The translations under genes and the position numbers were made by a program. Below the pieces are notes generated by a model. The model made no database searches and was not told where the DNA came from. It saw only the letters and a list, made by a program, of their open reading frames with translations. 64,000 nt of DNA from Candidatus Tisiphia endosymbiont of Sialis lutaria. Its GTDB lineage: Bacteria > Pseudomonadota > Alphaproteobacteria > Rickettsiales > Rickettsiaceae. Numbering within the stretch: position 1 is the first letter of the stretch; each line of letters begins with the position of its first letter. Where the stretch lies: positions 1,116,001-1,180,000 of the forward strand of contig NZ_OZ032153.1 in assembly GCF_964026535.1 (NCBI RefSeq), written 5' to 3'. This document shows positions 18,020 through 27,237 of the stretch, in pieces.

Positions 18020-19522
18020 TCAAACAACTTGCTCATTATCAGCAATACGAGCCGTACGAATTAGTAATTCGATATCGTTATCTGCCATATTAGAATTAGG
18101 AACTAATGATTTAAACTCATTAACTGTTAATTCTCCCAAATCTTCTATAGTTTTTATACCATATTCAGCTAATTTTAATATAAATTCCGGTTGTAAATCC
18201 AATATATCAATTAATTCTTGTTCAACACCTAGATTCTCAAGCTTAATAATAATTTTTTCATTCTTAGCATTTACATAATTTATTGATCGTTCAATGATCT
18301 CAGCTGCTAATTCTTCTTCAAATCCTTCAATATTCATTAAAGTTTCAATTTTACTAGAAGCTAACTGTTCTAAAGAAGTAAAACCTTGAGCAGATAATAG
18401 TTGGGCTATAACTTCTTCAACATCCAATGATTCCATAAATAACTCGGTAGCAGAACGAAACTCATCACTTCTTCGTTTAGATTCTTGATCTTCGGTCATT
18501 ATATTAATATTCCAGCCAGTAAGCTTAGATGCTAGACGAACATTTTGACCTCTTCTACCGATTGCCAGACTCAAATTATCTTGAGATACGACTACGTCAA
18601 CCATATTCTTATCTTCATCGATGACGATTTTTGCAATTTCTGCAGGAGCCAGTGCATTCATAATAAATTGGGCAATATTCTTGCTCCATAATATTATATC
18701 TACCTTTTCACCATTAAGCTCATTAGTAATAGCCCTAATCCTATTACCTTTAATTCCTACACATGAACCTATAGGATCAATGCTGGAGTCAGAAGCGAAG
18801 ACTGCAACTTTTGCCTTTGACCCAGGATCACGGGCTATAGCTCGCAACTCAATTACATTATCATAAATCTCTGGAATCTCTAATTCAAGTAATTTTATTA
18901 GCATTTGGTCATCGCTTCTAGATAGAAAAATTAGCGGACCTTTAGACACTAATCTTACATCTTGTACATAAGCTTTAATACGGTCATTAACCTTAAAATT
19001 TTCTCCTCTAATTAGCTGATCCTTTTTAATTATTGCCTCAGCACGACCAAGGTCAACTATAATATTATTAAACTCTATTCTCTTAACAATGCCGTTTAAA
19101 ATCTCACCTTTCTTATCTTTGAAATCTTCATATTGTTTTTCTCTTTCCGTTTCACTAACACGTTGTATTATTATCTGCTTAGCTGTTTGAGCTGCAACAC
19201 GTCCAAGATCAATAGGTGGTAAGAGTTCATAAATCTCATCGCCAATTTTAGCATCATCTTTCTTTTCGATAGCATCATTTAAAGAAATTTGAGTAAAATG
19301 ATCCTCTACATTATCTACTACATTCAGGACTCTAAAAAGACTAATATTACCATTCTTTCGGTTAATTTCAGCTTTTATATTATGTTCATTGCCATATTTT
19401 TTACGTCCTGCAGCCTGTACAGCCTGTTCCATTGCCGAAAGTAAAGCTTCTTTAGGAAGGTTCTTTTCTCTAGCTACAGATTCTATAATCTGTAAAATTT
19501 CTATGTTACCAATATTGACCAT
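18020..19522 (-). CDS. nusA: Transcription termination/antitermination factor NusA
   Basis: 500 residues, typical alphaproteobacterial length. N-terminal RNA-polymerase-binding domain (1-125), S1 domain (about 130-200, EILNGIVKRIEFNNIIVDLG), two KH domains (about 230-345: GSCVGIKGNRIRAITNELNGEKVDIILW and LAIGRRGQNVRLASKLTGWNINI), then two acidic helix-hairpin-helix C-terminal repeats (to 500). It sets pausing, termination and antitermination. It follows rimP by 14 bases; infB is displaced by the repeat cluster, so a transcript must read through about 0.9 kb of hairpins to keep the classical operon. Confidence 0.96.
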   Translation of the reverse strand: MVNIGNIEILQIIESVAREKNLPKEALLSAMEQAVQAAGRKKYGNEHNIKAEINRKNGNISLFRVLNVVDNVEDHFTQISLNDAIEKKDDAKIGDEIYELLPPIDLGRVAAQTAKQIIIQRVSETEREKQYEDFKDKKGEILNGIVKRIEFNNIIVDLGRAEAIIKKDQLIRGENFKVNDRIKAYVQDVRLVSKGPLIFLSRSDDQMLIKLLELEIPEIYDNVIELRAIARDPGSKAKVAVFASDSSIDPIGSCVGIKGNRIRAITNELNGEKVDIILWSKNIAQFIMNALAPAEIAKIVIDEDKNMVDVVVSQDNLSLAIGRRGQNVRLASKLTGWNINIMTEDQESKRRSDEFRSATELFMESLDVEEVIAQLLSAQGFTSLEQLASSKIETLMNIEGFEEELAAEIIERSINYVNAKNEKIIIKLENLGVEQELIDILDLQPEFILKLAEYGIKTIEDLGELTVNEFKSLVPNSNMADNDIELLIRTARIADNEQVV

Positions 19523-19536
19523 AATGTCACTGCCTT

Positions 19537-19998
19537 TTAAGATTTTTTATTCATTAAATTTTTGAACATTTCATCTGTTAATACCAAAGAAGCCTTTTTT
19601 ATCATATCAAATGAAAATACTATATCTTTACCGTTACTATTCAGATAAACTTTATTATTTTCAGCTTTAATTATCTTTCCCTGATATCGAGTTTGACCAT
19701 TTAGTAATTCTTTTAATTTTATGGTAGCTTCTCTACCGATAAATCTAGTATAATCTTCAAATTTTATTAATGGGCGTTCGATACCTGCTGAACAAATTTC
19801 TAAAAAATATTTATCACTAATTATATCTTCAACATCTAAGAGTGCCGAGATATTTCTACTAACATTACGACAATCTATTATATTTACCTTATTGCCATCT
19901 AATCTATCTATTAATACTTCAAGTACTTTATGGCTTGAACCCTTTAAAGTTACTTTTACTAAATCAAAACCAAGGTCTTTTAAGTTATCCTGGAGCAT
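19537..19998 (-). CDS. rimP: Ribosome maturation factor RimP
   Basis: 153 residues. N-terminal alpha/beta domain with the family block LEVLIDRLDGNKVNIIDCRNVSRNISALLDVEDII (DC...S..... LD.ED.I), EICSAGIERPLIKFEDYTRFIGR (the S.G..RPL motif), and an SH3-like C-terminal domain with GKIIKAENNKVYL. It assists 30S maturation. First gene of the rimP-nusA-infB-rbfA cluster; the upstream leader holds a terminator-like hairpin. Confidence 0.93.
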   Translation of the reverse strand: MLQDNLKDLGFDLVKVTLKGSSHKVLEVLIDRLDGNKVNIIDCRNVSRNISALLDVEDIISDKYFLEICSAGIERPLIKFEDYTRFIGREATIKLKELLNGQTRYQGKIIKAENNKVYLNSNGKDIVFSFDMIKKASLVLTDEMFKNLMNKKS

Positions 19999-20053
19999 TA
20001 ATAATTTGTTGCTCTATAGTTTTCATTACAAAATAAAAATATTTAAAGGCGTT

Positions 20054-20082
20054 AATAAAAAAGGTGGGTTAACCCCACCTTT
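20054..20082 (-). terminator. Intrinsic terminator or attenuator in the rimP-nusA leader
   Basis: Read on the minus strand: a nine-base-pair stem AAAGGTGGG/CCCACCTTT with a five-base loop, followed by a T6 run. It is only about 55 bases before the rimP ATG and no minus-strand gene lies upstream of it, so it would terminate a short leader RNA. NusA is known to autoregulate its operon in E. coli; an attenuator here would fit, but is unproven. Confidence 0.6.
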
Positions 20083-20110
20083 GCTCTTCACAACAATCAA
20101 CTTATTCATA

Positions 20111-20139
20111 TAAATACAATATTTTTGTGATATTAGCAA
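20111..20139 (-). promoter_or_regulatory. Candidate promoter of the rimP-nusA leader
   Basis: On the minus strand TTGCTA (20139-20134) and TATTTA (20116-20111) are 17 bases apart. Transcription would start about 20 bases before the terminator-like hairpin, giving a leader of roughly 50 nt that ends there or reads on into rimP. Confidence 0.4.
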
Positions 20140-20194
20140 CAATTAAAAACTCACCTTACGTATGGCATTTAAAAGTCATATAGAAAATAGCTTA

Positions 20195-20515
20195 GCGTCA
20201 TTGCGAGAAGCTACTTTAAGTAGCGACGAAGCAATCCAAAAAAACTATTAAATGGATTGCTTCGGAGGTTTACACCATAACTGTTGAAAGTTAGAAGAGG
20301 AAGCGGTTTTTAGATAGGTTTTCTGTCATTGCGAGACCACGTAGTGGTCGTGGCAATCCATCTTTGGTTACTTTTATGGATTGCTTCGTCGACCTACGGT
20401 CTTTCTCGCAATGACGTTGACCACATACGACTTTTAAACTATCCAGTCTAAAACCTGCTTTACCTTCTAACTTTCAACAGTTGTAAGGTTTACACCTCCT
20501 CGCAATGACAGCACG
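20195..20515. repeat. R5 hairpin interrupted by R3
   Basis: The left arm GCGTCATTGCGAGAAGC...GGATTGCTTCGGA is separated from the right arm CCTCCTCGCAATGACAG by an R3 element. Removing R3 and one copy of GGTTTACACC restores a normal R5. Confidence 0.8.
20277..20486. repeat. R3 palindromic element, copy 3, with flanking direct repeat
   Basis: 210 bp, ends ATAACTGTTGAAAG / CTTTCAACAGTTGTAA. Flanked by GGTTTACACC at 20267-20276 and 20487-20496. Confidence 0.88.
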
Positions 20516-20583
20516 ATGGATGCTTATTCGGCATTAATTCAGGTTAATTGACTATATGCGTAAAGTGAGTTAAAAATTATCAT

Positions 20584-20729
20584 TAGACCTCTTGCATAAC
20601 CTAAAGATAATTGAGGAATTTTTAGGAAAAACGAAGTCGAGTACCGCAACGTACTAAGATGTACGTGAGGAACGGAGACGAGTTTTGACAACAAAATTAC
20701 CAATTAGATTAGGTTATGCAAGAGGTCTA
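20584..20729 (+). repeat. R2 palindromic repeat, copy 4
   Basis: 146 bp, perfect terminal arms TAGACCTCTTGCATAACCTAA / complement. The palindrome extends outward a further eight bases (ATTATCAT / ATGATAAT). Confidence 0.9.
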
Positions 20730-20801
20730 ATGATAATGGTAATTTTGCCATGATAAGCTAGTATATTTAGGTAGCGATTGCAATTATTTGCAAGTTATTA
20801 G

Positions 20802-20830
20802 TTACATAAGGATTTATCTTATGCTATAAT
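20802..20830 (+). promoter_or_regulatory. Weak candidate promoter of the porin gene
   Basis: A consensus TATAAT at 20825-20830 lies 77 bases before the porin ATG; the sequence 17 bases upstream is TTACAT, a poor -35. The -10 is the supported part. Confidence 0.35.
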
Positions 20831-20906
20831 TCAATAATAAGAAAATAGGTCTGTACTTTAAGTATAACGACAAATGCAAATATAGAATTGAAATTTAGGT
20901 GTTACA

Positions 20907-22220
20907 ATGAAGAAATTAATAATGTTACTGTGTTTTTCTTGTTTTTCAAGCATAGCATTTGCTAGTGGTTGCACTACTCCAGCTGATGCTGCTGCTTCAG
21001 ATACGGAAATAAAATTAGAAGGTTTTTTTGGTTTCCAATCTGGTTATAGAAATCAAGGAAAATTGTCAGGAACAAGTAAAAATATTACTGATAATAGGAA
21101 AAATCTTGCATTTTATACGGAAGCTGCTTTTATGGCTACTGCCAAACAAGAATTGAATGATGTGACAGTTGGAGCCAAAATAGTTTTACTAACAACCACT
21201 AAACCAAAACTTTCTGCAGCTTATAATGGTTCTCATATTTTCTTAGAAACAGACTATGGTAAAGTAGAGTTAGGGACTCCTCATGATGCTAGTTCTAACA
21301 TGGGTGTTGGTCCAGGTTCAATTGTGGCGGGGGCTGGTGGTTGGTCTAAGTTTGCCGTATTAAATGATGACAATATGAAGTATCAAGGTCAGCTACCAGA
21401 TTTTATTACTTTTCCTGATACTTTTCAGATAAGTTCATACTCCAATAGTTTTGATGATATAAGCAAAGGAACTGAGGCATCTAGAAAAATTTCTTACTAT
21501 ACCCCGGAAATGAAAGGTTTTCAATTTGGTATTTCTTATATTCCTGATTCAGCAAATACTGGTGGTAATCGTAGTCTAAAAAACTTAGACGATAAGGGTT
21601 TGAGTAAATTAGGGGTTGGGGTAACTAAAGTAGATTTACAAGGCGTAAATGGTGCCAAAGGCAATCAGATAATTGTAAATCAGAATGTCAAAGATGCGAT
21701 CTCTGCTGGGATATCCTATAAATATGAAATTATAGATGATGTATCAGTACAGGTGGCTGTTACAGGAGAGTATGCTAAACCAGCCGATAAGATTATAGTG
21801 TTAGATCCAGATAGCAATGTATTATCTAGAAATAAGCTATCAAATCTAACTGCTTACAATTTAGGGGCAGTCTTTACTTATGGTAATATTTCTTGTGCAG
21901 CTTCTTATGGTAGTTTAGGTAAAAGTTTGACTTCAAAAATTTATCATAAAGTTGGTCGTAACACACAATATTATAATGGAGCAATTGCTTATGGGCAGGG
22001 TCCTATGAAAACAAGTGTTTCTTATTTTAGATCGTTGAAATATAAAAATACTGTCGATTCAGTAAGTGTTGGTACTCAATATTTAGTAACACCAGGGTTA
22101 TTGCCTTATGCTGAAATATCTTATTTCCAAGCTAAAGGTCGACCAGTTTATTTTGTTGAAGCTCCTAAGAAAAGGACTAGAGGTACTGTTGCTCTTATTG
22201 GTGCAAGGCTTAAATTCTAG
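20907..22220 (+). CDS. Gram-negative-type porin (outer-membrane beta-barrel)
   Basis: 437 residues. Sec signal peptide with cleavage after SSIAFA (about residue 19-20). The mature protein is beta-rich with alternating patterns, the block GSHIFLETDYGKVELGTP typical of Gram-negative porins (L-x-x-x-x-G-x-x-x-x-G), a YYTPEMKGFQFGISYIPDS strand, and a C-terminal ending ALIGARLKF with the terminal phenylalanine used as the Bam recognition signal. It likely allows diffusion of small solutes. It stands alone, downstream of repeats, with a strong hairpin after its stop. Confidence 0.85.
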   Translation: MKKLIMLLCFSCFSSIAFASGCTTPADAAASDTEIKLEGFFGFQSGYRNQGKLSGTSKNITDNRKNLAFYTEAAFMATAKQELNDVTVGAKIVLLTTTKPKLSAAYNGSHIFLETDYGKVELGTPHDASSNMGVGPGSIVAGAGGWSKFAVLNDDNMKYQGQLPDFITFPDTFQISSYSNSFDDISKGTEASRKISYYTPEMKGFQFGISYIPDSANTGGNRSLKNLDDKGLSKLGVGVTKVDLQGVNGAKGNQIIVNQNVKDAISAGISYKYEIIDDVSVQVAVTGEYAKPADKIIVLDPDSNVLSRNKLSNLTAYNLGAVFTYGNISCAASYGSLGKSLTSKIYHKVGRNTQYYNGAIAYGQGPMKTSVSYFRSLKYKNTVDSVSVGTQYLVTPGLLPYAEISYFQAKGRPVYFVEAPKKRTRGTVALIGARLKF

Positions 22221-22238
22221 TTTTGTCCTTAAGATCAT

Positions 22239-22275
22239 TGACATATACTTGCAGTAAAACTGCAAGTATATGTCA
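22239..22275. terminator. 17-bp perfect hairpin after the porin gene
   Basis: TGACATATACTTGCAGT / ACTGCAAGTATATGTCA with an AAA loop, 19 bases after the porin stop. There is no T-run, so it may act as a 3' stabiliser or a weak bidirectional terminator rather than a classical intrinsic terminator. Confidence 0.55.
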
Positions 22276-22559
22276 CCATCCTCTTTGCTTAAGATATATA
22301 TTGAATAGCTATCTGACAGTCAAAAATTAACTAACAAAATGAGACAAGGAAGATTTTTATAAAATCTTCAATCTTAAATGCTCAAATTCTACAGAAATAT
22401 ATCTAAAATAAGCAAATAATGTTGTGCCTAAAAATCTGTAACCCTTATAAATTAAGGCTTACAGGACTCTTTCTTAATAAAAACTGCGGAAATCGGAATG
22501 AAGCAATCCAATAAGTGTGGATTGCCGCGACCACTATGTGGTCTCGCAATGACAGATAA

Positions 22560-22643
22560 CGTCATTGCGAGGAGACCGTAAGGTCGACGAAGCAATCCAG
22601 AAAAGTGATTAGAAAGGATTGCCGCGCTACCTATGGTGGCTTG
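22560..22643. repeat. R5 hairpin repeat
   Basis: CGTCATTGCGAGGAGACCGTAAGGTCGACGAAGCAATCC on the left; the right arm GGATTGCCGCG...TGGCTTGC is partly decayed and runs into R1. Confidence 0.75.
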
Positions 22644-22647
22644 CTAA

Positions 22648-22754
22648 TATAGTCAATTCAGGGGAATTGGGTAGCAGGAACGATGGAGCGACGCCTATAA
22701 ATAATAGGCGAGCATTGAGCGACGACGTCACCAACTTCCCATCAATTGACTATA
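22648..22754 (+). repeat. R1 miniature inverted-repeat element, copy 5
   Basis: 107 bp, TATAGTCAATT to AATTGACTATA. It joins directly to the right arm of the preceding R5. Confidence 0.9.
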
Positions 22755-22914
22755 GACGACTTTTCTACTTTATTTCCTTAAACTAACGCTTATGTGTCTA
22801 TGTGGGCATGGCAATTAGAATTTCGGGCAAAAATTAGTTGTGCTTACTATTATATTTACTATAATAAATTCTTTAGAAAGCTTTGTAGCTAATCCGAATA
22901 AGTTTTAGATATCC

Positions 22915-23004
22915 CATCATTGCGAGGAGGCGTGAGCCGACGAAGCAATCCAAACATTGATTAAAAATGGATTGCCAAGATCACTACGTGGTCTTGCAAT
23001 GACG
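22915..23004. repeat. R5 hairpin repeat
   Basis: CATCATTGCGAGGAGGCG...GAAGCAATCC against GGATTGCCAAG...GTCTTGCAATGACG. Confidence 0.8.
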
Positions 23005-23076
23005 AAGATGTTATCTAGAACATTAACGGGTTAGATTTATCTTAAAGGGCAGATATTACGTAAATTAAGGAGGGTT

Positions 23077-23703
23077 ATGTATAGAATTAACTTTATTATT
23101 ATAATCTTATCTTTCATACTTACAGGTTGTCTTCCAGCTATTTTTACTGCAGCCACTAGTTCTACTATCGCTGCTGCAAAAGATCAGTCCATTACTGAAA
23201 CAATTGATGACGTAAAAATATCGGCAAAGATCAAAGCTTCTTTTATAAAAAATAGTTTCAGGGAATTATATACTAAGATTAAGGTTGAGGTAGAACAGGG
23301 TAGGGTGCTACTGACTGGAATCATAGATAAAAAAGAAGATGCATTAAAAGCTGTAGAACTTGTCTGGGATGTAACAGGAGTTAGTGAAGTTATTAATGAA
23401 CTGATAATAGATAAAAAAAGTGATCATTTTGACTTAGTGCAATACACTAAAGATGCTATGATTACTAGTCAGATTAAAGCTCGGCTTTTTATTAAGAGAG
23501 ATATAAAGTGGGTAAATTACACCATTATTACAGTTAATAATATAGTATATATATTTGGTATAGCAAGGTCTGAAGAAGAGCTAGAAATGGTCACTTCTAT
23601 TGCTTCTCAGATTAATGGGGTGGAAAGAGTAATCTGTCACGTTAAAATGAAGGAAACTAAAAAGATTAATAATGAACATGATATAAATGAAAATGAAGTT
23701 TAG
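23077..23703 (+). CDS. Dual BON-domain lipoprotein, DolP/YraP-like
   Basis: 208 residues. Lipoprotein signal [11 protein letters not shown] (cysteine at about 18). Two BON domains follow: the first (about 43-112) with [42 protein letters not shown], the second (about 120-192) with [39 protein letters not shown]; the V.L.G......A......V.GV..V spacing is diagnostic. DolP supports outer-membrane integrity and Bam activity in E. coli. An AGGAGG Shine-Dalgarno (near 23068) precedes the ATG. The 3' end overlaps rlpA by 17 bases in a different frame, so the pair is coupled. Confidence 0.85.
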   Translation: MYRINFIIIILSFILTGCLPAIFTAATSSTIAAAKDQSITETIDDVKISAKIKASFIKNSFRELYTKIKVEVEQGRVLLTGIIDKKEDALKAVELVWDVTGVSEVINELIIDKKSDHFDLVQYTKDAMITSQIKARLFIKRDIKWVNYTIITVNNIVYIFGIARSEEELEMVTSIASQINGVERVICHVKMKETKKINNEHDINENEV

Positions 23704-24328
23704 ATATATTCTTTTGTTGCTAGTTTGTTGTATGGGGCTTAGTTCTTGTTCTACTTCATCAAAGACTAGCGTATATAAAAAATTATCTCAGGAAGATCCT
23801 AAAAATACTCATTACAAGGGACATTATAAGATAGGCAAAAAATATACTATCAAAGGTAAAACTTATCAGCCTAAGGAAGATGTTAATTGTGATCAAATAG
23901 GTATGGCATCTTGGTATGGTTTCAAGGATAATACCCATGGGAAAAAAACAGCCAATGGTGATATCTATAATAAACATATGCTAAGTGCAGCTCATCGTAG
24001 TTTACCGCTGCCTAGTTTAGTCAAAGTTACTAACTTAAGTAATAATAAGTCCCTGATTGTGATGGTTAATGATCGTGGACCTTTTAAAAAGAACCGTATT
24101 ATAGATGTTTCAGAAAAATCTGCTGAGATTTTAGGATTTAAAAGACGTGGTATAACAAAGGTTAGAGTGCAATATATGCCTAAAGATACTAAAGAATTTT
24201 TGCATAATATTGCTTTAAGACCTAAGGAAAATTGTATCGCCCAAAGAAAAGTAGCCAATCCTAAATGTAGCGTTAATTGTCATATAAAATTAGTAAATCT
24301 AAAACATAAATTGACAGTTAATCCTTGA
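23687..24328 (+). CDS. rlpA: RlpA-like septal lytic transglycosylase lipoprotein
   Basis: 213 residues. Lipoprotein signal [12 protein letters not shown] (cysteine at about 21). The double-psi beta-barrel carries the RlpA signatures [21 protein letters not shown] (about 71-91), [12 protein letters not shown] and [19 protein letters not shown] (catalytic Asp within NDRGPF). RlpA cleaves glycan strands lacking stem peptides at the septum. No C-terminal SPOR domain is visible; a cysteine-containing tail is present instead. A second ATG at 23693 gives almost the same protein. Overlap with the dolP-like gene suggests translational coupling. Confidence 0.88.
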   Translation: MKMKFRYILLLLVCCMGLSSCSTSSKTSVYKKLSQEDPKNTHYKGHYKIGKKYTIKGKTYQPKEDVNCDQIGMASWYGFKDNTHGKKTANGDIYNKHMLSAAHRSLPLPSLVKVTNLSNNKSLIVMVNDRGPFKKNRIIDVSEKSAEILGFKRRGITKVRVQYMPKDTKEFLHNIALRPKENCIAQRKVANPKCSVNCHIKLVNLKHKLTVNP

Positions 24329-24333
24329 TTTAC

Positions 24334-24423
24334 TGTCATTCCTGTGTAGGATGTCATTCCTGCTTGACTTAGGTTACCCCTGCGTAAGCAGGGGTCTAAG
24401 ATTCCCGCCTACGCGGGAATGAC
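24334..24423. repeat. R6 hairpin repeat
   Basis: CTGTCATTCCTGTGTAGGATGTCATTCC...GCGTAAGCAGGGGTC...CCCGCCTACGCGGGAATGACA; both small hairpins of the family are present. Immediately follows the rlpA stop and may serve as its transcript end. Confidence 0.75.
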
Positions 24424-24497
24424 AAAAAAGTTAGGATAACGTTTTTTAGGGGATGGCATAAAGTTTGTAAATAGTTGAGAATATAGAGGAGTCATAG

Positions 24498-25484
24498 ATG
24501 ATTGTTCCTGGGAAATATAAACTAAATAGTACTCAATATCTCGAATCTTATAAAAAGATATTGTTGCTTAGAAGATTTGAAGAAAAATGTGGACAATTAT
24601 ACGGTATGGGTCTAATAGGTGGGTTTTGTCACTTATATATTGGACAAGAAGCGATAATTACTGGTATAGATTTAGTAAAACAGGCTGGTGATAATACTAT
24701 TACCAGTTATAGGGATCATGCTCATATTATTTCAGCCGGGACTGAAGCAAAATATGTGTTAGCAGAGCTAATGGGTAAGGAAACTGGTTGCTCGAAAGGC
24801 AAGGGTGGTTCAATGCATATGTTTGACGTACAAAACAAATTTTACGGTGGGCATGGCATTGTAGGAGCTCAGGTGCCGATAGGTACTGGTTTGGCTTTTG
24901 CTGAAAAATATCGAAATACTGATAATGTGTGTTTTACCTTTTTAGGAGATGGGGCAGTTAATCAGGGGCAAGTATATGAAGCTTTTAATATAGCGGCATT
25001 ATGGCATTTACCGATAATTTATATTATTGAAAATAATCAATATTCAATGGGTACCTCAGTAGCCCGTTCGACCTTTATGACTGACCTTTACAAAAAAGGG
25101 GAGTCGTGTGGTATTACCGGCTTTAAAGTAAATGCTATGTCATTAGAATCGGTTTATGATTATGCTCGGCAAGCTGCAGAGTTTACAAGAAATGGTGGCG
25201 GACCAATAATATTAGAAATGGATTGTTATCGTTATCGAGGACACTCAATGTCTGATCCAGCCAAATATCGTAGTAAGGAAGAAGTTGATATCTATAAAGA
25301 ACAAGACCCCTTATCGCGAGTGAAGGATATAATCCTGGATAACAAATATGCTAGTGAGCAGCAGTTGAAAGAAATTGACAAAGAGGTCAAAGATATTATT
25401 GCAGAAGCAGTTGAGTTTTCAGAAAGCTCAGCCTTACCGGATGAGAAAGAACTATATACTAATATTTATGTTGTGAATGAGTAG
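24498..25484 (+). CDS. pdhA: Pyruvate dehydrogenase E1 component, alpha subunit
   Basis: 328 residues. Thiamine-diphosphate enzyme with [32 protein letters not shown] and the TPP-binding motif [31 protein letters not shown] (about 153-183, the GDG-x25-NN pattern), the phosphorylation-loop region [16 protein letters not shown]. With PdhB it decarboxylates pyruvate and passes the acetyl group to E2. A GAGGAG ribosome-binding site sits before ATG 24498. The stop overlaps pdhB by 8 bases. Confidence 0.96.
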   Translation: MIVPGKYKLNSTQYLESYKKILLLRRFEEKCGQLYGMGLIGGFCHLYIGQEAIITGIDLVKQAGDNTITSYRDHAHIISAGTEAKYVLAELMGKETGCSKGKGGSMHMFDVQNKFYGGHGIVGAQVPIGTGLAFAEKYRNTDNVCFTFLGDGAVNQGQVYEAFNIAALWHLPIIYIIENNQYSMGTSVARSTFMTDLYKKGESCGITGFKVNAMSLESVYDYARQAAEFTRNGGGPIILEMDCYRYRGHSMSDPAKYRSKEEVDIYKEQDPLSRVKDIILDNKYASEQQLKEIDKEVKDIIAEAVEFSESSALPDEKELYTNIYVVNE

Positions 25485-26466
25485 GAAGATGTTACAAATA
25501 ACAGTACGGGAAGCTTTGCGTCAGGCAATGCAGGAAGAAATGTTGAAGGATGATAGCATCTTTATTATGGGAGAGGAAGTTGCCGAGTATCAAGGAGCAT
25601 ATAAGGTAACCCAAGGATTGTTAGAGCAATTCGGGGCAAAAAGAGTAATTGATACACCAATAACAGAACATGGCTTTGCTGGGGTGGCTATTGGTGCAGC
25701 TTTTTCGGGGTTGCGTCCAATTGTTGAATTTATGACATTTAATTTTGCTATGCAAGCAATGGATCAAATAGTTAATTCTGCAGCTAAGACTCATTATATG
25801 TCTGGTGGAATTATTAAATGTCCAATAGTATTTCGTGGACCAAATGGAGCAGCAAGTCGAGTTGCTGCACAACATAGTCAAAATTATACAGCTTGTTATA
25901 GTCATATTCCGGGGTTAAAAGTAGTAGCTCCCTATAGTGCAGAAGATCACAAAGGGTTGTTAATGACGGCTATTCGTGATGATGGTCCAGTGATTTTTCT
26001 AGAGAATGAAATTCTCTATGGGCATAGTTTTGAAGTTCCAGAAATAATCGAGCCTATTCCTTTTGGGCAAGCTAAGAAACTTATTGAAGGTGATGATGCT
26101 ACCATAGTAACATTTTCCTTACAAGTTAAGTTGGCTTTAGATGCGGCAAATAGTTTGCAGGATAATGGCATTAACTGTGAGGTGATTGACCTTAGAACGA
26201 TCAAGCCTTTGGATATAGAAACTATATTACAATCAGTCAAAAAGACTAACCGATTGGTTATTATAGAAGAAGGTTGGTTTTTTGCCGGGGTTGGGGCAAC
26301 TATAGCTAGCATGGTGATGAGTCAGGCATTTGATTATCTAGATGCTCCCATAGAAATTATCTCGGGTAAGGATGTTCCTCTACCATATGCTGTTAATTTA
26401 GAGAAATTAGCCTTACCAACTATCGAAGATGTTATTAGTGCTGTGAAGAAAGTGTGTTATAGTTAA
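25477..26466 (+). CDS. pdhB: Pyruvate dehydrogenase E1 component, beta subunit
   Basis: 329 residues. Transketolase-type beta subunit: [36 protein letters not shown] (Glu of GEEV contacts TPP), [39 protein letters not shown], then the C-terminal domain with [16 protein letters not shown]. It completes the E1 heterotetramer with PdhA. There is no lipoyl domain at the N-terminus, unlike many free-living alphaproteobacteria, so lipoylation must come from E2 encoded elsewhere. It overlaps pdhA by 8 bases. Confidence 0.96.
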   Translation: MSRKMLQITVREALRQAMQEEMLKDDSIFIMGEEVAEYQGAYKVTQGLLEQFGAKRVIDTPITEHGFAGVAIGAAFSGLRPIVEFMTFNFAMQAMDQIVNSAAKTHYMSGGIIKCPIVFRGPNGAASRVAAQHSQNYTACYSHIPGLKVVAPYSAEDHKGLLMTAIRDDGPVIFLENEILYGHSFEVPEIIEPIPFGQAKKLIEGDDATIVTFSLQVKLALDAANSLQDNGINCEVIDLRTIKPLDIETILQSVKKTNRLVIIEEGWFFAGVGATIASMVMSQAFDYLDAPIEIISGKDVPLPYAVNLEKLALPTIEDVISAVKKVCYS

Positions 26467-26860
26467 GAGGAGTAATTATAGCACCATTTGTTGCTTTTCT
26501 GGATTGCTTCGTTGGCTTCCGCCCCCTCGCAATGACGTTTGGGTTGTATATACGTCATTGCGAGACCATGTAATGGTCGAAGCAATCTATTTTTAATTAT
26601 TTTCCTGGATTGCTTCGTCGGCTTATGCCTTCTTCTAATAGACAGCATGATGGGTGCTTACTCGGCTATAGATATAGCTTTTACTCGATAATCAAGTTTT
26701 TTTGTAGATTTGAATAAAATATAGGATAATGGTTGTCATCCTTACGAAGGCAGGGATCTAAAAATGCCATGAGATATTATAGATTCCAACCTACGCGGGA
26801 ATGACAATTTACTTCTACTATTTATAAGCTCTGCAAAAAACTTGATTATCGAGTTTTAAG
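26467..26860. other. Intergenic region with R5 and R6 units
   Basis: A truncated R5 right arm (26498-26525), a complete R5 (26551..26640) and an R6 pair (CCTTACGAAGGCAGGGATC near 26740, CCTACGCGGGAATGACA near 26790), then AT-rich DNA. A 61-codon minus frame here is translated repeat. No gene. Confidence 0.6.
26551..26640. repeat. R5 hairpin repeat
   Basis: TACGTCATTGCGAGACCATG...GAAGCAATC against GGATTGCTTCGTCGG; its right end is truncated at CTTCTAATAGAC. Confidence 0.7.
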
Positions 26861-27217
26861 CTATATCAACTTAGAAATAGTTTTTCCACCAATAATATGG
26901 AAGTGAAAATGAAACACACTTTGTCCGGATATCACACCTTTATTGGTAATTAAACGGTAGCCATCTTGCTCTAAACCTACTAGAGATGCAATATAAGATA
27001 GTTTGGTAAAATAATCTTTAATTTCATCACCAGAAGCTTTGAGGATAAAGTCGCTATAGTCAATATACTCTTTTTTCGGTATAACTATTACATGTACCGG
27101 AGCTACAGGATTTATATCGTTAAACGCTATTAGATTCTCATCTTCATATATTATTTCTGCTGGTAGATACTTGCCAATAATTTTTGCAAAAACATTATTT
27201 TTGTCATACATATTCAT
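26861..27217 (-). CDS. HIT-family nucleotide-binding protein
   Basis: 118 residues, the compact HINT type. Conserved beginning NNVFAKIIGKYLPAEIIYEDENLIAFNDINPVAPVHVIVIPKKE and the histidine triad HFHFHIIGG (about 102-110) with the catalytic His. Family members hydrolyse AMP-lysine or related phosphoramidates. The DUF2628 gene lies 20 bases upstream on the same strand, so they probably share a transcript. The cellular substrate is not deducible. Confidence 0.9.
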   Translation of the reverse strand: MNMYDKNNVFAKIIGKYLPAEIIYEDENLIAFNDINPVAPVHVIVIPKKEYIDYSDFILKASGDEIKDYFTKLSYIASLVGLEQDGYRLITNKGVISGQSVFHFHFHIIGGKTISKLI

Positions 27218-27237
27218 TATACTCTAATTCTTATTAC

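Larger units (their letters stand above)
22276..23076. other. Repeat-rich intergenic region
   Basis: Contains a half R5 (22495-22555), an R5 (22560..22643), an R1 (22648..22754) and another R5 (22915..23004). The first 200 bases are AT-rich without a recognisable feature. No gene. Confidence 0.6.

Noticed and set aside
20530-20565. A seventh R1 copy (AATTCAGGTTAATTGACTATA)
   Set aside because: Only one terminal arm is present; the internal hairpin and the other end are missing, so it is a fragment at best.
3236-22754. CRISPR array
   Set aside because: Repeats are palindromic, long and irregularly scattered, with no regular short spacers and no cas genes.
26463-26648. 61-codon minus-strand frame after pdhB
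   Set aside because: Typical R5 translation (HCEGAEANEAIQ); not a gene.
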